Below are positions 1 through 5,557 of a DNA stretch of 5,557 bases, piece by piece. This DNA comes from Candidatus Latescibacterota bacterium (GTDB lineage Bacteria > Latescibacterota > UBA2968 > GCA-2709665). Location: NCBI GenBank assembly GCA_030746455.1, contig JASLMQ010000601.1:1-5557 (forward strand), in the 5' to 3' direction. A program made the translations under genes and the position numbers. Below the pieces are notes generated by a model. It saw only the letters and a program-made list of their open reading frames with translations. It had not been told where the DNA came from and searched no databases. The first letter of the stretch is position 1; the number at the start of each line of letters is the position of its first letter.

Positions 1-1
1 G

Positions 2-1339
2 ACGCGTCAGATATGGATCTCGGCCGATTGGCCCCAGGTCGCCCCGGGCGACTACAACGGCAAGATCATCCTGAGCTGGGGGAATTTCGACGACGCGATC
101 GACCTCATCCTGTCCGTTGCGCCGGTTCGCCTTCCCGACAGGCTCGATTGCTCCCTTGGGATGTGGGACTACGTGGCCGACATCAACCAGCCCCGCTATG
201 GTGTGTCGCCGAGGAACCGGCCCGACGCCATCAGAGACATGGTGGAGCACAAGGTCAACGTCGTGTGGGGCGAGTGGGCCTCCATACCCCAGATCAAAGC
301 CCGGTCAGGCGTGGGCAAGCAGATGTGGGACGTCGATGAGGAGGGCAATCTGGTTGCTGAGATCGACTACACGGGCTGGGATGCGTTCGTCAGGATGTGG
401 CCGGACGCTGATCACTATCTCCTCTCCCATTCGTTCCGCGTGGACCAGCCCTTCTGCGGCCAGGAGCAGGGCAGCGAGGCGTTCAACCGGGCGGTCTCCC
501 AGTTCGCGGCCATGTGGGCCGAGCACAACCGTCAGATCGGACTCAGACCGGGCCAGGCAGGGATGCTCTTCTTCGATGAGCCCAGCGACCAGGCGACCTA
601 CAGGACCACATACCTCTTCGCCAGGGCGTTCAAGGCAGGCACCGACGAGATCCTCGTCTTCACCGACCCCGGGATCGGCACGGACATGAAGAACAAGGGC
701 GGGGCTTCGCTCGATGATGTGGCGTATGCCCGACAGGCCCTGGAGATGTGCGACATCCTGTGCCCCAACCTGAGCAACACCTACCTGAGGTTGGGTGAGG
801 ACTCCCGGGCGTCCTTCCGGCGCCGTCAGGAAGAGGGCAAGCTCTTCTGGTTCTACCAGTGCCACGGACCCACCCGGCTGGGCGACCCGTCCTACTTCCG
901 CCTGCAGGCTTGGCACGCACTGCGGCATGGAGCCACGGGCGTGAACTTCTGGTCCTACAGCAGCCTTGGGGCGATGAACGGCTGGAAGGAGTATCCGGGG
1001 TACGGTGGTCGCACCGATGCCCCGCCCTACTTCGGACCGGAAACGGTGACGACCTCCAAGCATTGGGAGGCCGTTCTGGAAAGCCGCCAGGACTATCAGT
1101 ACGTGAAGATCCTCAGGGACCGCGTGGGGGAGCTTTCGCAGGCGGGTGTCGAAAGCCCCGACCTCGTGGAGGCCAGGCGCCTTGCGGAGGACCTGGCGGC
1201 AGACGTGCTAGAGGAGGTCGACAGGCGGTTCGGTCGCTGGTACTGGTCGGAAAGAACAGGGAATCCATCGGCGATCGCCGAGGAGGGAAGGCTACGGGTG
1301 CTGGAGATGCTGGCCAGGCTCAGCGACGGGGGTGGCTGA
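2..1339 (+). CDS. DUF4091/GH123-like glycoside hydrolase, C-terminal part (5' end outside window)
   Basis: The frame is open from base 2 to the TGA at 1337-1339, giving 445 residues without an N-terminus; the ATG at 161 lies inside the domain and is not the start. Residues 1-50 look like the end of a beta-sandwich (ISADWPQVAPGDYNGKI, then alternating strands to a LAPVRLPD-like edge), followed by a TIM-barrel-like region. An adjacent Asp-Glu pair in LFFDEPSD (residues 192-193, bases 575-580) fits the catalytic DE dyad of GH123-type enzymes. Residues 303-319 (AWHALRHGATGVNFWSY) and 354-371 (HWEAVLESRQDYQYVKIL) match the closing barrel strand and the 'RWEAlReGxEDYeYL' signature of DUF4091. A charged helical tail ends the protein. 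Characterised GH123 enzymes cleave beta-N-acetylgalactosaminides by substrate-assisted catalysis, but most DUF4091 relatives have no known substrate. The family call is by motif recall; whether there is a signal peptide cannot be seen. Confidence 0.72.
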   Translation, partial: TRQIWISADWPQVAPGDYNGKIILSWGNFDDAIDLILSVAPVRLPDRLDCSLGMWDYVADINQPRYGVSPRNRPDAIRDMVEHKVNVVWGEWASIPQIKARSGVGKQMWDVDEEGNLVAEIDYTGWDAFVRMWPDADHYLLSHSFRVDQPFCGQEQGSEAFNRAVSQFAAMWAEHNRQIGLRPGQAGMLFFDEPSDQATYRTTYLFARAFKAGTDEILVFTDPGIGTDMKNKGGASLDDVAYARQALEMCDILCPNLSNTYLRLGEDSRASFRRRQEEGKLFWFYQCHGPTRLGDPSYFRLQAWHALRHGATGVNFWSYSSLGAMNGWKEYPGYGGRTDAPPYFGPETVTTSKHWEAVLESRQDYQYVKILRDRVGELSQAGVESPDLVEARRLAEDLAADVLEEVDRRFGRWYWSERTGNPSAIAEEGRLRVLEMLARLSDGGG

Positions 1340-1393
1340 TCCTGTGCTCAGATCCAGGGGAATGTGGTCTTCTCGGCTCGCCCTCCTTGGAGT

Positions 1394-1522
1394 GTGAGAA
1401 GGCAGAAGGCAGAGGGCAGAAGGGGTGATACCGCTCTCTGGGCCGCATGCCGGCCCAGCGATTGGGAATCCAGAACGGCGGCGCGATAGACATCTCTGCC
1501 TTCTCACTTCTGCCTTCTGCCT
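1394..1522. repeat. Inverted purine/pyrimidine repeat, MITE-like, noncoding
   Basis: Most of the 247-bp gap between the two plus-strand genes (1340-1586) is occupied by this structure. A purine-rich left arm (1394-1425, units of AGAAGGC/AGAGGGC) faces a pyrimidine-rich right arm (1495-1522, units of TTCTGCC). Two pairings are visible: 1394-1406 (GTGAGAAGGCAGA) is an exact inverted copy of 1495-1507, and 1400-1413 (AGGCAGAAGGCAGA) is an exact inverted copy of 1509-1522. The arms enclose about 70-90 bp including a GC-rich hairpin. There is no credible coding frame and no transposase nearby. It could be a nonautonomous mobile element, a dispersed intergenic repeat or a read-through-limiting structure. 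The pairings are directly visible; the element class is inference. Confidence 0.6.
1438..1458. repeat. GC-rich hairpin inside the repeat
   Basis: CTGGGCC (1438-1444) and GGCCCAG (1452-1458) form a perfect 7-bp stem around the 7-base loop GCATGCC. No T-run follows on the plus strand (CGATTGGG comes next), so it is not a standard intrinsic terminator for the upstream hydrolase gene. It lies near the middle of the purine/pyrimidine inverted repeat, consistent with a folded element centre. Confidence 0.5.
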
Positions 1523-1578
1523 GCATTCAGAAACCGTCCACTGAGCTTCATGCCTTAACCGCTGGGCCAGCGATTGGG
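1452..1578 (+). repeat. Near-identical 15-bp direct repeat pair, 112 bp apart
   Basis: GGCCCAGCGATTGGG at 1452-1466 recurs as GGGCCAGCGATTGGG at 1564-1578, matching 14 of 15 bases with a 12-base exact core CCAGCGATTGGG. The pair brackets the pyrimidine arm of the inverted repeat, and the second copy ends 8 bp before the ATG of the next gene. It could be a target-site duplication, the edge of a small duplication, or part of the repeat consensus. Confidence 0.5.
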
Positions 1579-1586
1579 CGTACCCT

Positions 1587-2219
1587 ATGGATGCGCAGCA
1601 ACCACAACTCCGCAACGGCCCCGATCACCTGGTCCACAAGCCGGAGTGGCCCGAGGCCAGGGAGAGATACCGTGCCCTCTGGGCGGGCGAGATCGTCGAC
1701 CGCGCCTGCATCGCGGTCACGGCCGTCACCGGAGACTACGATCTTCCCCCCAAACCCGAAAGCCCCGAAGCCCTGCATACGGACATCGACTATGCACTCG
1801 GACTCGCCGAGGGCCGTCAGAAGAATGTCTACTTCGGCGGGGAGGCGATTCCCTTCTCAGGCAGCAGCCTGCTGGGCTACGCGGCGTTCGGGGGCAGGCC
1901 GGAGTTCCGAGAGCCCACCATATGGATCCATCCCGCGATCGACGACTACGATGATCCCTACCGATTCGACCCCGACAACCCCTGGTGCAGGCGCTACATC
2001 GAGGTCGTACACCGTCTGGTCGCCGACGGCTATGGACAAGGCACGTACATGGTGGGCGCCAGCGGGACCATGGCCCCGCTCGACGTGCTCAACACCCTTC
2101 GCGGCACGGGAAGCCTCTGCCTGCGTCAGGTAGACCCGAGGTATCTCTTCATCCGGACTTCGGCATCGTCCGTGGAGGCAGCCGACCAGCTCCTCGAACG
2201 GGCCAGGCGCCGGACCTGA
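1587..2219 (+). CDS. TMC2 / uroporphyrinogen-decarboxylase-like protein, apparently internally deleted
   Basis: This 210-residue frame begins HKPEWPEARERYRALWAGEIVDRA from residue 17 (split here only by reading: HKPEWPEARERY, then RALWAGEIVDRA), typical of the N-terminus of proteins annotated as TMC2 or UroD-like in environmental genomes. VYFGGEAIPF (81-90) and GTMAPLDVLNTLRGT (160-174) continue the expected order. The frame then passes within about ten residues to PRYLFIRTSASSVEAADQLL (184-203), which resembles the extreme C-terminus of the same family. From memory full-length members are roughly 350-400 residues, so about 150 central residues, including the rest of the barrel, seem to be missing while the frame stays open. 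The ATG at 1587 has no recognisable Shine-Dalgarno, and in-frame sequence upstream is closed by TGA at 1542-1544. It is probably a decaying or nonfunctional gene, though an assembly collapse is possible. Relatives are linked to methyl or corrinoid chemistry, but that cannot be assigned here. Confidence 0.55.
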   Translation: MDAQQPQLRNGPDHLVHKPEWPEARERYRALWAGEIVDRACIAVTAVTGDYDLPPKPESPEALHTDIDYALGLAEGRQKNVYFGGEAIPFSGSSLLGYAAFGGRPEFREPTIWIHPAIDDYDDPYRFDPDNPWCRRYIEVVHRLVADGYGQGTYMVGASGTMAPLDVLNTLRGTGSLCLRQVDPRYLFIRTSASSVEAADQLLERARRRT

Positions 2220-2244
2220 GGCCGGGACTGTCCTGTCCGCGGTA

Positions 2245-3567
2245 CTATGGGGCCGGGAACGGGTCGATGTAGGGCGCCTGCGCCTCGAAGATCTCCTCCA
2301 CCATATCGTGAATCTCGTCGAGCGTGCACACCGCGGCCGTCAGCGGATCCAGCGCGATCGCCGCCTCGACCATCCTCCTGTCTCGCGCCATCCAACCCTT
2401 CACCGCCAGCTCATCTCCCGCAATCCGGTTCCGGTTCAGCACCGCGCACTGTGGGGGCAGGTCTCCCACGTAGCACGGGTGCACGCCTGTGTTGTCGACC
2501 AGACACGGGACCTCTACGCAGCAGCCCGGGGGCAGGTTGGGGATCAGGCCCGTGTTCAGCACGTTCCCGTTGAAGCGGTAGGGCACGTTGGACTCCATGG
2601 CGTTGATCACGCCGACCGTGTACTCGTTGCTCTGGGAGATCTTGATCGGCTCCTCGCTCCGCGCCTCCTGCTCCAGGGCATCGTCCCCCTGCGCCAGCTG
2701 CTTCTTCCACCGTTCCGCATTCGTGAAGGCGTAGCCGTATCCGGAGTGAGGGCCGCATGTGTTGGTGAAGCGCCCCACGAGGTCGCGGTTCTTCCGGAAG
2801 TACGGTACGTACTCCGAGTTGTGCGTGCTGCTCTCCGTCACGAAGTAGCCGAAGTGCCGCATGATCTCGAAACGGACGATATTCGCCTCGTACACCTCGG
2901 AATCTGCCATCCTCTCGTGAAACAAGGGATAGGCATCCTCGCCGTTCCACTCGAAGCGTAGGAACCAGGCCTGATGGTTCACCCCGGCCACCCAGTGGCC
3001 TGTCTCCTCGTAGGGCGCTCCGATGATCCTTGCCAGCTCCATCGCCGTCCCCTGCACGCTGTGGCACATCCCGATGCTGCGGATGGGCGAGATCAGGTTC
3101 ATCGCCCACGGCACCATCGTTGTCGGGTTGGAGTAGTGGATGTAGAGGCAGTCCGGACAGAGCGCCTCCATCTCCTTCAGCACGGCCGCCTGGAACGGCA
3201 TGTAGCGTAGAAGCATGAAGACCCCACCTGGACCGCACGTACACCCGACCGCCTGATCCACACCATACTTCCTGGCGATCTGGAGCGGCTCGTCGTACAC
3301 GTCGACGCCGTGCAAGAGCACCGTTGAGATCACGTAGTCCGCTCGGTCCAGCGCCTCTCGCCGGTCCGTGGTCGACTCGATCACGGTGGGCACGTCGAGC
3401 TGCCTGGCCATCTTCTTAGCCAGGGCGGTCGTCACGTCCAGGTTGCCCCGGTCGATGTCCATCATCGAGAGGGTCGCGTCGGCCAGCGCGGGCCTCGTCA
3501 TGATGTCCATCACGAACCGCTTGGCGAATCCGCGACTCCCGGCACCGATGAGTGCAATCTTGGCCAT
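2245..3567 (-). CDS. GH4 family alpha-galactosidase-like enzyme (NAD+/metal dependent)
   Basis: A complete protein of 440 residues, the usual size for glycoside hydrolase family 4, whose members cleave alpha- or beta-glycosides by an NAD+-dependent oxidation-elimination mechanism with a divalent metal. A Rossmann fold opens the protein: IALIGAGSRGF with the glycine motif at residues 8-14. NP at 147-148, CHSVQG at 168-173 and GVNHQAW around His198 supply the expected metal-site Cys and His; the CHS form is typical of the alpha-galactosidase subgroup. HNSEYVPYFRK (near 249-259) is the conserved GH4 segment expected to hold the catalytic tyrosine. The C-terminal EVPCLVDNTGVHP and the DPLTAAVCTLDEI segment are also typical. 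GCTCGPGG (108-115) replaces the more common GDTxGPGG. No signal peptide is seen, so it is probably cytoplasmic. The ATG at 3567 is preferred over 3594 because of its Shine-Dalgarno and because the fold begins there. It lies 48 bp downstream of the sialidase-like gene. Confidence 0.88.
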   Translation of the reverse strand: MAKIALIGAGSRGFAKRFVMDIMTRPALADATLSMMDIDRGNLDVTTALAKKMARQLDVPTVIESTTDRREALDRADYVISTVLLHGVDVYDEPLQIARKYGVDQAVGCTCGPGGVFMLLRYMPFQAAVLKEMEALCPDCLYIHYSNPTTMVPWAMNLISPIRSIGMCHSVQGTAMELARIIGAPYEETGHWVAGVNHQAWFLRFEWNGEDAYPLFHERMADSEVYEANIVRFEIMRHFGYFVTESSTHNSEYVPYFRKNRDLVGRFTNTCGPHSGYGYAFTNAERWKKQLAQGDDALEQEARSEEPIKISQSNEYTVGVINAMESNVPYRFNGNVLNTGLIPNLPPGCCVEVPCLVDNTGVHPCYVGDLPPQCAVLNRNRIAGDELAVKGWMARDRRMVEAAIALDPLTAAVCTLDEIHDMVEEIFEAQAPYIDPFPAP

Positions 3568-3571
3568 CGGG

Positions 3572-3580
3572 CTCCTTCCT
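3572..3580 (-). promoter_or_regulatory. Shine-Dalgarno of the GH4 gene
   Basis: On the minus strand AGGAAGGAG stands 4 bases before the ATG at 3567. It decides the start at that ATG over the upstream in-frame ATG at 3594, which would add nine residues ahead of the Rossmann motif. Confidence 0.75.
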
Positions 3581-3615
3581 GGATCTCCGCACAAAAGGGG
3601 ATGACCGCCAGAGGC

Positions 3616-4863
3616 CTACCCCTCCCACACAAACCGATTGCGCAGGTCCGAGTCCTCGGGGGCGTCGGAGAGGATGCGGTCGTCATTCAGGCCCTCGTTG
3701 TTGGGGCGCCAGTTCACCAGGCCGACATCCCTGGGGCTGAACCGCTGCGGCTCGTCGTCGGGTACGGCCGCCCTGTAGCCGGTTCCGAAGGCGGTCAGTA
3801 CAGAGCTGTCCGGCAGCACCACGCTGGAGGTCGCCTGGCTGCATCGAGCCCAGAACCACGCCGGATCGGTCCGGTTCCCCGGCCAGGCCGCCAGGATGTA
3901 CCGGCGATCGAGGTCCCACGTCCTGCCGTGATCGTGACTCACGACCGCCTCGACCCCGAACTGGGGATAGCCCTCGGGCGTGTCCACGTAGCCCCTTCGC
4001 GACGCGTACGACACCACGATATCTCCGTCGGGCAGGAGCACGGGACTGAAGTGGTGGCGTCCCCAGGTGAACAGCTTCTGCACCTCCGACCACGTTATGC
4101 CTTCATCGCTGGAGATCGAGACGCCCATGCCTTCGTAGAGATCGAGCGCCCTGACCTCGGCCCCCGTTTCGGGATCCCGCTCCACGAAACGCTCAGGCAT
4201 GTCGGTCCGGTGCACCGCGACCAGATCCCCGTTCTTCGCGCGAATGATGCCGACCTCGTTGGTCCCCGCCCATTCGGGCACCTCGGCCCAATCGCTCCAG
4301 GTCTCTCCCCTGTCGAGGCTCGATCGAAGGTAGGATTGCGACCACGGGTCCCGGGAGTGGTCCTCCACGTAGGCCGTCTCCCACAGCTTGGTCGCCTCGC
4401 CCGTGGTGAGATCCCTGTCCACCATCGGCGGGTCCCAGGGCATCCGGTTGAGTAGGTGCTCACCCTCACGCCAGGTCTGGCCCCAGTCATCGCTGATCCA
4501 CCGCACCCATCTCCAACCCTCGTCCACACCGGACCAGAACCGGCTCGTCCAGAGAAGGGCCTTCCCCTCCCCCACGTACACGAGCCCTACACCGAATCCC
4601 GCGTCCCCCTCCCCCGATTCGTTCGTGTGTACATCCCTGGGCTCACTCCAGGTCGCGCCCAGGTCGTCGCTGGATAGAATCACGGCCTGATGCGGGTTGT
4701 CGCATGACACCAGCATCAGCACCCGATCCTTCTCGGGGATGTAGGCGATGCTCGGCACCGCGACCACCCGGTTCCAGCTCTCCGTGACGATCTGGTGCCT
4801 GGCCGACAGCCTGATCCGTTCTGCCCCGCCGTTCAGCTGCTGAACCTCGTGCGCCTTCCACAT
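3616..4863 (-). CDS. BNR/Asp-box sialidase-like beta-propeller protein
   Basis: A 415-residue protein with five Asp boxes (S-x-D-x-G-x-T-W pattern): SSDDLGATW (64-72), SDDWGQTW (124-131), SSLDRGETW (181-189), SSDEGITW (251-258) and SHDHGRTW (309-316). Their spacing of 57-70 residues fits successive blades of a six-bladed sialidase-type propeller. LPDGDIVVSYASRR (277 onward) and VVLPDSSVLTAFGTGYR (368 onward) are typical strand segments of this superfamily. No signal peptide or membrane helix is visible after the chosen start. The ATG at 4863 is preferred to the in-frame ATG at 5004 because of a strong Shine-Dalgarno and because the 47 extra residues look noncoding. The RIP/FRIP-like arginine motif near the N-terminus of true sialidases is not seen: the corresponding stretch reads VAVPSIAYIP. 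Sialidase activity is therefore uncertain, and it may act on another sugar or only bind glycans. It is likely cotranscribed with the GH4 gene 48 bp downstream. Confidence 0.85.
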   Translation of the reverse strand: MWKAHEVQQLNGGAERIRLSARHQIVTESWNRVVAVPSIAYIPEKDRVLMLVSCDNPHQAVILSSDDLGATWSEPRDVHTNESGEGDAGFGVGLVYVGEGKALLWTSRFWSGVDEGWRWVRWISDDWGQTWREGEHLLNRMPWDPPMVDRDLTTGEATKLWETAYVEDHSRDPWSQSYLRSSLDRGETWSDWAEVPEWAGTNEVGIIRAKNGDLVAVHRTDMPERFVERDPETGAEVRALDLYEGMGVSISSDEGITWSEVQKLFTWGRHHFSPVLLPDGDIVVSYASRRGYVDTPEGYPQFGVEAVVSHDHGRTWDLDRRYILAAWPGNRTDPAWFWARCSQATSSVVLPDSSVLTAFGTGYRAAVPDDEPQRFSPRDVGLVNWRPNNEGLNDDRILSDAPEDSDLRNRFVWEG

Positions 4864-4869
4864 GTCGGG

Positions 4870-4875
4870 CCTCCC
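4870..4875 (-). promoter_or_regulatory. Shine-Dalgarno of the sialidase-like gene
   Basis: GGGAGG on the minus strand lies 6 bases before the ATG at 4863, near-ideal spacing. It supports the 415-residue protein over the longer reading from 5004. Confidence 0.75.
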
Positions 4876-4893
4876 GCGGACCGCGAGGCTCAC

Positions 4894-4908
4894 CTCACAG
4901 CACGTGAG
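4894..4908. promoter_or_regulatory. Short inverted repeat, possible operator
   Basis: CTCAC (4894-4898) and GTGAG (4904-4908) are exact inverted half-sites around AGCAC, 31-45 bases upstream of the sialidase-like start in the 238-bp gap 4864-5101. A second 5-5-5 inverted repeat, CAGGT/ACCTG, is at 5044-5058 in the same gap. I see no clear -35/-10 pair and no terminator in this gap. Such short palindromes arise by chance, so the operator reading is weak. Confidence 0.2.
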
Positions 4909-5101
4909 ACGAAGGCCCGCTTCCACCCGCAACCGACCAACCCTACCTGAGGTCCGCTTCGAGCTCCGTTTCTCAGGGTCTCGTACCACCCAATCGGTGT
5001 CCATCCGTGCCTGTCCCGGCCGAGATCGATGTAGTCATTCCGACAGGTGGTAGACCTGGGCCGGGATTCATCGGTGGTTCCGCCCTGTTTTCTCCTTGAG
5101 G

Positions 5102-5557
5102 CTAGCGACCAACCTCGCGCACCACGCGATGCACCGCACCGGCAATCCGATCCTCCACGTCACCGGCCCATCGCATGGCCGGGTGTCCGTACTCGTCCAG
5201 ATGCGGCCCCCCTTCGTAGCCCCCTTCCTCCCAAACGCGCCTCGAGGGGATGTAGGCCACAAGGTCGTTGCTGTACCCCAGCACCCACGTGTTCGGGCCG
5301 AACTCTCGCTTGAACCTCAGGGAGTAGTCGACCACGGACTCCCCACCCATACCGATCAGGAGCACCTGCTCCCCGATCCTCCAGGCCTGGACCGGGTAGG
5401 GATAGGCCGATGCGAACGTCTCCCCGGCATCCAGCTCTTTCAGCTTCCGTTCAGCCCAACGGGCATGGAGGGCCTTCTCGCTTTTAGTGCTCGACACCAG
5501 CTGCTCGCGTGTCATCACCTCTTCGAAGGCCAGGTCCACGAACTCGAAGGCGGCGCT
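5102..5557 (-). CDS. Neutral/alkaline ceramidase-like protein, C-terminal part (5' end outside window)
   Basis: The frame is open from the right edge to the TAG at 5104-5102, giving 151 residues without a start; the GTG at 5539 is internal. VLLIGMGGESVVDYSLR (residues 65-81) followed by GYSNDLVAYIPSRRVWEEGG (94-113) and YEGG is the characteristic late segment of the neutral/alkaline non-lysosomal ceramidase N-terminal domain (PF04734) as found in many environmental bacterial paralogs. By analogy with the characterised Pseudomonas enzyme, Glu73 in GGE and Tyr102 in DLVAYIP would be zinc ligands. The protein ends shortly after an AVHRVVREV helix, so the C-terminal Ig-like domain of classical ceramidases is absent, as in the short bacterial relatives. 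Classical members hydrolyse the amide bond of ceramide, but the substrate of this subgroup is unknown. It precedes the sialidase-like gene on the same strand, 238 bp away, so cotranscription is less certain. Confidence 0.78.
   Translation of the reverse strand, partial: SAAFEFVDLAFEEVMTREQLVSSTKSEKALHARWAERKLKELDAGETFASAYPYPVQAWRIGEQVLLIGMGGESVVDYSLRFKREFGPNTWVLGYSNDLVAYIPSRRVWEEGGYEGGPHLDEYGHPAMRWAGDVEDRIAGAVHRVVREVGR

Noticed and set aside
305..1063. Minus-strand frame of 252 codons
   Set aside because: It lies antisense to the DUF4091/GH123-like gene and owes its length to the high GC content; there are no family motifs.
1438..1458. Intrinsic terminator for the DUF4091/GH123-like gene
   Set aside because: The stem is good but no T-run follows, and it sits about 100 bp past the stop inside a repeat.
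1447..2133. Plus-strand frame of 228 codons overlapping the TMC2-like gene
   Set aside because: It runs through the noncoding repeat and gives a Ser/Arg/Thr/Pro-rich product, while the overlapping frame from 1587 shows family motifs.
2220..2244. Possible bidirectional terminator between the convergent genes
   Set aside because: The only pairing seen is GGAC/GTCC (2225-2228 with 2235-2238), four base pairs with no T-run, too weak to call.
2411..3244. Minus-strand frame of 277 codons inside the GH4 gene
   Set aside because: It is an alternative frame of the GH4 gene giving a Gly/Arg/Ala-rich product; the GH4 frame carries all the conserved motifs.
3601..4455. Long plus-strand frame of 284 codons
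   Set aside because: It is wholly antisense to the sialidase-like gene, whose five Asp boxes fix the coding strand; the product is Arg/Val/Pro-rich with no recognisable domain.
4864..5004. 47-residue N-terminal extension of the sialidase-like protein from the ATG at 5004
   Set aside because: There is no Shine-Dalgarno at 5004, the sequence is Arg-rich without a signal peptide, and GGGAGG at proper spacing marks the ATG at 4863.

Overview
The window is GC-rich throughout, and its reading frames favour G or C at the third codon position. It looks like chromosomal DNA from an uncultivated saccharolytic heterotroph. The family mix suggests a lineage such as Planctomycetota, Armatimonadota, Latescibacterota or Hydrogenedentota: a DUF4091/GH123-type hydrolase, a TMC2/uroporphyrinogen-decarboxylase-like protein, a BNR-repeat sialidase-like protein and a ceramidase-like protein. 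That assignment is inference from gene content; no marker gene or RNA gene is present.

Layout: two plus-strand genes face three minus-strand genes. On the plus strand, a DUF4091/GH123-like glycoside hydrolase (2-1339) enters from the left edge without its N-terminus. A 247-bp spacer follows (1340-1586), holding an inverted purine/pyrimidine repeat around a GC-rich hairpin and a near-duplicated 15-mer. Next is a 210-residue ORF (1587-2219) that appears to join the N-terminal half and the extreme C-terminus of a TMC2/UroD-like protein, with the middle missing. Only 25 bp later the minus-strand genes end. Read in their own direction these are the C-terminal part of a neutral-ceramidase-like protein (5557-5102, cut by the right edge), a five-Asp-box sialidase-like beta-propeller (4863-3616) and a GH4 alpha-galactosidase-like enzyme (3567-2245). 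The last two are 48 bp apart, each has a clear Shine-Dalgarno sequence, and they probably share a transcript.

Function: four of the five genes belong to families that act on glycans or glycolipids. A GH123-like hexosaminidase fold, a sialidase fold, an alpha-galactosidase-type GH4 and a ceramidase-type fold together could in principle dismantle a glycosphingolipid-like or decorated glycan substrate. This is a hypothesis from context, because most environmental members of these families have no known substrate, and the sialidase-like protein appears to lack the first arginine motif of true sialidases. I found no RNA gene, CRISPR array, transposase, phage gene or defence system, and no convincing intrinsic terminator. 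The oddest features are the internally deleted TMC2-like gene and the repeat element beside it.
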